Part shown: positions 6,255 to 10,897 of the stretch, piece by piece
Layout: every line of letters begins with the position of its first letter
Position numbering within the stretch: the stretch's first letter is position 1
Origin: an uncultured Erysipelotrichales bacterium
GTDB lineage: Bacteria; Bacillota_I; Bacilli_A; Erysipelotrichales; Coprobacillaceae
Direction of reading: 5' to 3'
Assembly (NCBI GenBank): GCA_910586805.1
Contig: CAJUJC010000075.1
Coordinates: 1 to 10,897, forward strand
Length of the DNA: 10,897 bases
Position numbers and translations under genes: made by a program
The notes under the pieces: generated by a model
Databases searched by the model: none
Seen by the model: the letters and a program-made list of their open reading frames with translations, nothing else
Told to the model about the DNA's origin: nothing

Positions 6255-7469
6255 TTAAAAGTCATTTTTACTAATTCTTGTAATTTCATAGCCTTCTTGT
6301 TTAAAGCGTTCAAAGATTTTTTGAATATGTGCTTCACCATTTGTTTCACAAGTCACACGAAGTTCCACTTCTGAAAAACGTGCAAAGTTTTTAAATTGAT
6401 TATGTTCTACACCAATAACATTTGCATTACATTCAGACAAGACATGAGCCACAAATTCTAATTCTCCTGGTTTATCTAATAATTGAACTGAGAATGTAAA
6501 AATTCTTCCTCTAGAAATCAACCCTTTATTTATCATTGAAGAAATAGATAACACATCAATATTTCCACCACTAATCAAAGAAACAACCTTTTTATTCTTT
6601 TCATTTAATTTCTTCAAAGCTGCCAATGCCAAAATACCTGAATTTTCCGCAATCAACTTATGCTTTTCAGCTAACATTAGAAAAGCATCCATCAATTCAT
6701 AATCAGACACTGTAATAATACCATCAACATAGTCCCTAATATAATCAAACGTTTTTTCTCCAATCTGTTTAACAGCAGTTCCATCTGCAATTGTTACCGC
6801 TTCTTGTAAAGCTACAACCTGATCTTCATTAATTGCTGCCAAAGCACTTGCTGCTCCTTCTGGTTCAACACCTACAATTTTAATCGTTGGTTTGATTTGT
6901 TTCGCGGCACATGCAATACCAGAAATTAATCCACCACCACCAATAGGTACTAAAATAATATCTACATCAGGTAATTCTTCTAATATTTCCAAGGCAATAG
7001 TTCCTTGTCCTTCAATCACATCATCATCATCAAAAGGATGTACAAATGTATAACCATGTTCCTTTTGCAAATCGCAAGCATGACTATAAGAGTCATCATA
7101 AACTTCCCCTGCCAAAACAACCTGAGCTCCATGAGCTTCAGTAGCTTCTACTTTTATTAAAGGTGTATGCTTTGGCATAACGATTGTTGCTTTCACTCCT
7201 AATTTATTTGCAGCATATGCTACACCTTGGGCATGATTTCCTGCTGAAGAAGCAATTAATCCATGTTTCTTCGCCTCATCACTCATTTTCACAATTTTAT
7301 TATAAGCACCCCTGATTTTAAAAGCCCCTGTTCTTTGTAAATTTTCAGGTTTGATATAAACTAGATTTTTACATTCTTTTGAAAAAGCTTCACTGTATAT
7401 TAAAGGAGTCGGAATAATCACTTCATCAACTCTCTTTTTTGCTTCTTGAAATTGTTTTAAATCTATCAT
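6255..7469 (-). CDS. ilvA: Threonine ammonia-lyase (threonine deaminase) with ACT domain
   Basis: PLP enzyme that converts L-threonine to 2-oxobutanoate and ammonia. 404 residues: an N-terminal fold-type II catalytic domain and one C-terminal ACT domain, the 'medium form' of the family. Seen: PLP lysine K51 in ENLQRTGAFKIRGA, substrate loop SSAGNHAQG (74-82), phosphate-binding GGGGL (177-181), SGGN (300-303), and an ACT domain from about residue 322 (FTFSVQLLDKPGELEFV). It is longer than TdcB (~330) and shorter than IlvA with two ACT-like lobes (~510), so either a catabolic or an isoleucine-biosynthetic role is possible. No other ilv gene is nearby. GGAGG lies 7 bases before the ATG (7477-7481). 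It follows the DUF4250 gene by 45 bases but also has its own promoter. Confidence 0.95.
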   Translation of the reverse strand: MIDLKQFQEAKKRVDEVIIPTPLIYSEAFSKECKNLVYIKPENLQRTGAFKIRGAYNKIVKMSDEAKKHGLIASSAGNHAQGVAYAANKLGVKATIVMPKHTPLIKVEATEAHGAQVVLAGEVYDDSYSHACDLQKEHGYTFVHPFDDDDVIEGQGTIALEILEELPDVDIILVPIGGGGLISGIACAAKQIKPTIKIVGVEPEGAASALAAINEDQVVALQEAVTIADGTAVKQIGEKTFDYIRDYVDGIITVSDYELMDAFLMLAEKHKLIAENSGILALAALKKLNEKNKKVVSLISGGNIDVLSISSMINKGLISRGRIFTFSVQLLDKPGELEFVAHVLSECNANVIGVEHNQFKNFARFSEVELRVTCETNGEAHIQKIFERFKQEGYEITRISKNDF

Positions 7470-7494
7470 AAGCCTACCTCCATTATATGTGGGT

Positions 7495-7523
7495 ATTATA
7501 ACATGATTATTTTCTTATTTGAA
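7495..7523 (-). promoter_or_regulatory. Promoter of ilvA
   Basis: TTCAAA (-35, 7518-7523), a 17-base spacer and consensus TATAAT (-10, 7495-7500) preceded by TGT, an extended -10. The -35 overlaps the last codons of the DUF4250 gene. A second TATAAT at 7482-7487 abuts the ribosome site and is too close to be used. Confidence 0.65.
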
Positions 7524-7688
7524 TTGATTTTTTTCATTATCGTAAATATAGTCTATCTTTTTTAGTTTTTCTATAATTTCCTGCTTAGAAATATCTAAAT
7601 CATCACATAAAGCATCTAAAGAATCATATTGATCTCTTAACTTCATATTTATAAAACTTAACAACATTACTGGATCATTTGGTATCAT
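7515..7688 (-). CDS. DUF4250 domain-containing small protein
   Basis: 57 residues starting MIPNDPVMLLSFINMKLRDQ and ending NEKNQFK. The opening PNDPVMLLSFxNxKLRD, the middle SLDALCDDLDI and the closing YDNEKNQF are what I recall of the DUF4250 family, small proteins of Firmicutes with no known function. The whole length is filled by the domain. Predicted content is two or three helices; the central helix-turn-like part might bind nucleic acid, but this is only a guess. The start codon lies 2 bases after the HAD stop, and its GGAG (7694-7697) sits inside the last HAD codons, so the two genes are almost certainly translated from one message. Confidence 0.85.
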   Translation of the reverse strand: MIPNDPVMLLSFINMKLRDQYDSLDALCDDLDISKQEIIEKLKKIDYIYDNEKNQFK

Positions 7689-7690
7689 AT

Positions 7691-8503
7691 TCACTCCATC
7701 CCTTCTATCATTTTATATAAAGCATCCGCAATCCCATCATCATTATTTGATAACGTAATATAATTTGCACGTTCTTTAACACCATCAACTGCATTATCCA
7801 TAGCAATCCCCATACCTGCATATTCAATCATACTTAAATCATTATATCCATCACCAAAAGCCATAACTTCTTCTTGTTTCATTCCTAATATTTTAACAAG
7901 TCTATCTAAAGATGCTGCTTTATCAATACCTTGTGCCATGATTTCAATGAAAAAAGGAGCACTTCTATAAATACTTAAACTATCTCCAAATGGTTGTTTA
8001 AATTCATCAATAATACTTCCTACATAATCAGGTTTTCCTGTCAATAACACTTTGTGAATAGGATTCTTTAAATTCGTTTTAAAAGATACTTTTTTCTTTT
8101 GAATATCGTTGATACTCGATTCTACATTAACATATTCATCATTAATATCCTCAGTGACAATCATATCATCTTCATATGTCATACAAGCAAGTCCATATTC
8201 CTTTGCACGATCATATGCTTTCTTTGCTTCATCTATCGTTAAGGTTTGTTCATAAATTGTATCCTTTGTTTTCACATCAACGACTCTTGCCCCATTAAAA
8301 GAAAGAATATATCCTCCATATTTTTCTAAATCCAGTTCCTTAGCTTCATGTCTTAACCCTGGTGTTGGCCTGCCAGAAGCTAACACAATCTTTATACCCA
8401 TTTCTTGTGCTTTGATCAAAGCCTCTTTCGTTTGTGGTGTAATTTCATTATTTGTATTTTTTAAAGTTCCATCCAAATCTAAAGCTATAAGTTTATACTT
8501 CAT
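7691..8503 (-). CDS. Cof-type HAD-IIB family hydrolase
   Basis: Cytosolic phosphatase of the haloacid dehalogenase superfamily, probably acting on sugar phosphates or similar small metabolites; the substrate cannot be read from the sequence. 270 residues, normal for the family. All four motifs are present: D9-L-D11-GT (nucleophile and acid/base), S43 in LASGRP, K195 in GIDKAASL, and GDGYND (217-222) with the metal-binding aspartates. The segment between about 85 and 190 is the type IIB cap. The start is backed by AAGGAGG (8510-8516), 6 bases from the ATG. It forms an operon with the DUF4250 gene and follows the MerR gene by 45 bases. Confidence 0.93.
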   Translation of the reverse strand: MKYKLIALDLDGTLKNTNNEITPQTKEALIKAQEMGIKIVLASGRPTPGLRHEAKELDLEKYGGYILSFNGARVVDVKTKDTIYEQTLTIDEAKKAYDRAKEYGLACMTYEDDMIVTEDINDEYVNVESSINDIQKKKVSFKTNLKNPIHKVLLTGKPDYVGSIIDEFKQPFGDSLSIYRSAPFFIEIMAQGIDKAASLDRLVKILGMKQEEVMAFGDGYNDLSMIEYAGMGIAMDNAVDGVKERANYITLSNNDDGIADALYKMIEGME

Positions 8504-8530
8504 AAAAACCCTCCTTACTTGTTATAGTTT

Positions 8531-8559
8531 ATCTTAATAGATTTCTTTTCATTTGTCTA
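8531..8559 (-). promoter_or_regulatory. Candidate promoter of the HAD/DUF4250 operon
   Basis: TAGACA (-35, 8554-8559, 5 of 6), 17 bases, TAAGAT (-10, 8531-8536, 4 of 6), giving a start near 8524. The -35 lies within the last codons of the MerR gene. Read-through from the MerR gene is the alternative, since no terminator separates the two. Confidence 0.35.
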
Positions 8560-9382
8560 TATGCTCTACCATAATACTTATTGATATTAAATATTGTTCA
8601 TATGATTGAACTGAAAAATAATTGTTAATTTCATATTCATAAGCATCACCTATGATTTGATAGCCTTCCTCTTCAATAAATTGTATTAATTTAAAAAATG
8701 AATCTTGTATTGAATCATAAAAACCTTCATGTAAAATCGTTGCATAAGTTCCTTTAGGTTTTAAACGATAGTTCTTATCTTTAATCTTCTTATTTAAAAG
8801 AACGTAGTATAGATTTTCATTAAAATTATGTTCAAGAAGTTGACTATAATTTACAATACTACCCAAAGGAAATTCTTCTGTTAATTGATGTTGACGGCAA
8901 TATTCAAAATGACGACTAATATATTCCATCATTTCTTTATCTTTTATTTCACGTTGAGGTAATTGGACGGTTAATAAATGTTCTTTCTCACACTCTTGTA
9001 TAAAAGGATCATTGTGTTTTGTTTGTATACCATATTTCGTCATAGAAATAGATTGTTGAATACGTTTCTGTATTCTCTCAATTTTTCTTTTTTCTTTTTC
9101 TAATTCATTATTTTTTTCTTCTAACATTGTTATAAAGTTTTCTATATTTCTTTCTAACATAAATGTTTGAATATCTTTTAAAGACATATGAGCCTCTTGT
9201 AAAATTTTAATTAAATCAAATTCAAAATATTGTTGTGAAAGATAATAACGATACCCATTGTCTTTAACAATCTTAGGTTTTAATATTCCTATTTCATCAT
9301 AATGAAATAATGTTTCTTTTGTTGTGTGACATAATTTCGCAAATTCACCTGTTGTATAATATGTTTGATAATAGTTTGACAT
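8549..9382 (-). CDS. MerR-family transcriptional regulator with GyrI-like effector domain
   Basis: 277 residues. Residues 8-76 form the MerR winged helix-turn-helix (YYTTGEFAKLCHTTKETLFHYDEIGILKP, then DNGYRYY), 80-113 a long charged coiled coil for dimerisation, and about 120-275 a C-terminal ligand-binding domain of the GyrI/BmrR type, in which aromatic residues and the conserved Tyr/Glu-rich end (QIIGDAYEYEINNYF) fit the family. This is the architecture of BmrR and BltR, which sense toxic cationic compounds and activate an efflux gene. The divergent MATE pump and its 19-bp-spacer promoter make that role likely here. No cysteine cluster for metals is seen. AAGGAGA (9387-9393) precedes the ATG. 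Confidence 0.9.
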   Translation of the reverse strand: MSNYYQTYYTTGEFAKLCHTTKETLFHYDEIGILKPKIVKDNGYRYYLSQQYFEFDLIKILQEAHMSLKDIQTFMLERNIENFITMLEEKNNELEKEKRKIERIQKRIQQSISMTKYGIQTKHNDPFIQECEKEHLLTVQLPQREIKDKEMMEYISRHFEYCRQHQLTEEFPLGSIVNYSQLLEHNFNENLYYVLLNKKIKDKNYRLKPKGTYATILHEGFYDSIQDSFFKLIQFIEEEGYQIIGDAYEYEINNYFSVQSYEQYLISISIMVEHIDK

Positions 9383-9391
9383 AATTTCTCC

Positions 9392-9422
9392 TTGACTATA
9401 GTGTTACCCTATGCTTTATGAT
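9392..9422 (+). promoter_or_regulatory. MerR-type promoter and operator of the MATE gene
   Basis: TTGACT (-35, 9392-9397), a 19-base spacer and TATGAT (-10, 9417-9422). The over-long spacer is the hallmark of promoters activated by MerR-family DNA untwisting. Inside the spacer lies the dyad ATAGTGTTACCCTAT (9398-9412), with 6 of 7 base pairs symmetric around 9405. The -35 also overlaps the ribosome site of the divergent regulator gene, so binding could repress that gene too. Confidence 0.85.
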
Positions 9423-9440
9423 AGCATATGGAGGTGGATC

Positions 9441-10739
9441 ATGAAAACAAAATTTCATTTTTTTAAATATGTTAGTTTGAATATGTTAAGTATGTTAGGG
9501 ATGTCTTGTTATATTTTGGCTGATACTTTATTTATTGCAAATGGTGTTGGATTAAACGGTTTGACTGCTTTAAATCTTGATTTACCTATATACAATATTA
9601 TTTTTGGCATCGGATTATTATTAGGAGTCGGTGGAGCAACTCGCTTTTCTATACTTAAAGCTCAAAATGAAAATGACAAAGCATCACAATATTTTACTTA
9701 TGCCATTAACTTTGCCATCATCGTTTCTATTCCAATAATGTTGATTGGGTTTTTGATGAGTGATCATATTGTTATTATGTTAGGAGCTGATGAATCCATA
9801 AAAGATATTGCTTCTATTTATTTAAAAAGTTTTATTGGGTTTACACCTTTCTTTATACTCCAACAAATCATTGTATGCTTTTTAAGAAATGACAATAATC
9901 CTAAACTCGCTAGTATAGCCATGCTTGCAGGAACAAGTTTTAATATCTTATTTGATTACATTTTAATATTTCCTTGCAATTTAGGTATGATGGGAGCTGC
10001 ACTTGCTACTGGATGTTCTCCAATTATAACATTGATTGTTTGTAGTTTACATTTTATTCAAAAGAAGAATCATTTTCATTATATAAAAACATCTATAAAC
10101 TTAAATTATATAAAACAAATTATTCAAATTGGTATTCCTTCTTTTATTACTGAATTATCATCAGGAGTTATTATTTTTGCATTTAATATTATTATTTTAT
10201 CTATTGGAGGAAATATTGGTGTTGCTAGTTTTGGAATCATTAGTAATCTTGCATTGGTTGTCACATCATTATTTACTGGTATTTCACAAGGAGTTCAACC
10301 TTTGATGAGTTATAGTTATGGTTTACAAAATTTTAAAGATATTAAAGATTATTTAAAGTTATCTATTATAAGTTCACTTGTTTTAACACTATTTGTATGG
10401 TTAAGCACTGTTATTTTCCCTGAGGTTATTATTTCTTTGTTTAATAGTGAGAACAATCAAAGGATTATTGAGATGACATGTATAGGTTTACCTATATATT
10501 TCTTTGGTTATTTTTTTGCTGGTATGAATATGATTGATATATCTTATTTTGCATCAACATCTCAAGTTAAACCATCGTCTTTATTATCAATACTTAGAAG
10601 TGGGCTTGTTTTAATTCCATTGACTCTTATATTATCACAAATGTTTGGTTTAAATGGTGTTTGGTTATCTTATCCTATCAGTGAATTGATTATTCTATTT
10701 ATTTCCTTATACATGAAGAAAAACAGCAGTCTTAAATGA
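9441..10739 (+). CDS. MATE family multidrug efflux transporter
   Basis: Membrane antiporter that exports cationic drugs in exchange for Na+ or H+. 432 residues with about 12 hydrophobic segments in two similar halves. Family features: MSCYILADTLFIANGVGLNGLTALN in the first segments (21-45), a conserved acidic residue D28, and GISQGVQPLMSYSYG (280-294) opening the second half. It looks closest to the MepA/NorM-like branch; the substrate is unknown. The frame could open at 9411, but that ATG lies within the promoter. The ATG at 9441 has GGAGG 6 bases upstream (9430-9434), so I use it. Its TGA stop coincides with the outer bases of a putative insertion sequence end, and the C-terminus is slightly short and ends in KKNSSLK, so a few residues may have been replaced. 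Confidence 0.93.
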   Translation: MKTKFHFFKYVSLNMLSMLGMSCYILADTLFIANGVGLNGLTALNLDLPIYNIIFGIGLLLGVGGATRFSILKAQNENDKASQYFTYAINFAIIVSIPIMLIGFLMSDHIVIMLGADESIKDIASIYLKSFIGFTPFFILQQIIVCFLRNDNNPKLASIAMLAGTSFNILFDYILIFPCNLGMMGAALATGCSPIITLIVCSLHFIQKKNHFHYIKTSINLNYIKQIIQIGIPSFITELSSGVIIFAFNIIILSIGGNIGVASFGIISNLALVVTSLFTGISQGVQPLMSYSYGLQNFKDIKDYLKLSIISSLVLTLFVWLSTVIFPEVIISLFNSENNQRIIEMTCIGLPIYFFGYFFAGMNMIDISYFASTSQVKPSSLLSILRSGLVLIPLTLILSQMFGLNGVWLSYPISELIILFISLYMKKNSSLK

Positions 10740-10784
10740 ACCGCCCCTGTCAAGTAGACAGATGAAATAATTAAAATGTTTTTG

Positions 10785-10818
10785 ATGAAGTTGCCGATGA
10801 GACAACTTCATTTTCTTT
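10785..10818 (+). terminator. Hairpin terminator downstream of MATE
   Basis: ATGAAGTTG (10785-10793) and CAACTTCAT (10803-10811) form a perfect 9-bp stem with a 9-base loop, followed by TTTTCTTT on the plus strand. It would end MATE transcription about 50 bases past the stop. If the region is an insertion sequence, the hairpin belongs to that element and may instead shield it from outside transcription. Confidence 0.65.
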
Positions 10819-10897
10819 ATGCACTTAAAGTTGAACTGCCTATGTAATGTTCTAATTTATATTTCTTTATTCTTTTATTTTCTGGTATTGGATATTG
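10817..10897 (-). CDS. C-terminal fragment of an ORF, possibly a transposase
   Basis: The last 26 codons of a frame open to the right edge, reading QYPIPENKRIKKYKLEHYIG and ending STLSA. The ENKRIK-K-KL portion resembles the NKRIK-x-KL stretch near the C-terminus of IS3-group OrfB transposases, but the SPVxYR block that should follow is missing. The fragment may therefore be degenerate or belong to something else. It lies 80 bases from the putative element end, a normal distance. Confidence 0.25.
   Translation of the reverse strand, partial: QYPIPENKRIKKYKLEHYIGSSTLSA

Larger units (their letters stand above)
10737..10897 (-). mobile_element. Probable end of an IS3-like insertion sequence (partial)
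   Basis: The terminus reads TGAACCGCCCCTGTCAAG, of the TG...CA type with the GC-rich block seen at ends of IS3/IS150-group elements, and contains a small CTGTC/GACAG dyad. Its base composition stands out from the surrounding AT-rich DNA. A minus-strand reading frame that could be the tail of a transposase enters from the right edge. The other end and the body of the element are outside the window, so family and completeness are uncertain. Confidence 0.4.

Noticed and set aside
9411..9440. Upstream ATG extending the MATE protein by 10 residues
   Set aside because: It falls within the spacer and -10 region of the promoter and has no ribosome site, whereas the ATG at 9441 has GGAGG at ideal distance.

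Overview
This window comes from a low-GC, AT-rich bacterium with strong AGGAGG-type ribosome binding sites. It most resembles a Firmicute (Bacillota), and the mix of genes suggests a gut Erysipelotrichia/Coprobacillaceae-type organism. That placement is an inference from codon and base composition and protein families; no rRNA gene is present to prove it. Almost everything reads on the minus strand. Only the last gene, an efflux pump, reads on the plus strand.

Layout from left to right. (1) Positions 1-1260 hold a two-gene phosphatidylethanolamine module: pssA, followed by a psd gene that runs off the left edge. The two are joined by a TAATG stop/start overlap and driven by an extended -10 promoter. 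(2) dut (dUTPase) comes next. Its promoter carries a perfect 11-bp inverted repeat. (3) A gene-free stretch of about 290 bases (1895-2183) holds an AT-rich hairpin that looks like the terminator of the next gene. (4) A small XRE-type regulator with two C-terminal membrane segments has a palindrome in its upstream region. (5) A full-length carB (carbamoyl phosphate synthase large subunit) stands without carA or other pyrimidine or arginine genes beside it. (6) The 220-base gap upstream of carB is the most interesting part. It has its own promoter, a short leader ORF with a ribosome binding site, a long hairpin, a U-rich run, and a perfect 10-bp intrinsic terminator just before the carB ribosome binding site. 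(7) A threonine ammonia-lyase with an ACT domain, a 57-residue DUF4250 protein and a Cof-type HAD phosphatase lie tightly spaced, and the last two are probably co-transcribed. (8) A MerR-family regulator and a MATE efflux pump are divergent. The pump promoter has the 19-bp spacer and central dyad expected of MerR control. (9) The right edge looks like one end of an IS3-like insertion sequence whose first bases supply the stop codon of the MATE gene.

Most of the genes are ordinary housekeeping or accessory metabolism. The regulatory DNA is richer: a probable attenuator before carB, palindromic promoters before dut and the XRE gene, and a MerR operator before the pump. I saw no CRISPR array, phage cluster or tRNA gene. 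The candidates for something little described are the carB leader, which resembles UTP-sensing attenuation of the E. coli pyrBI type rather than the PyrR type usual in Firmicutes, and the palindromic dut promoter.
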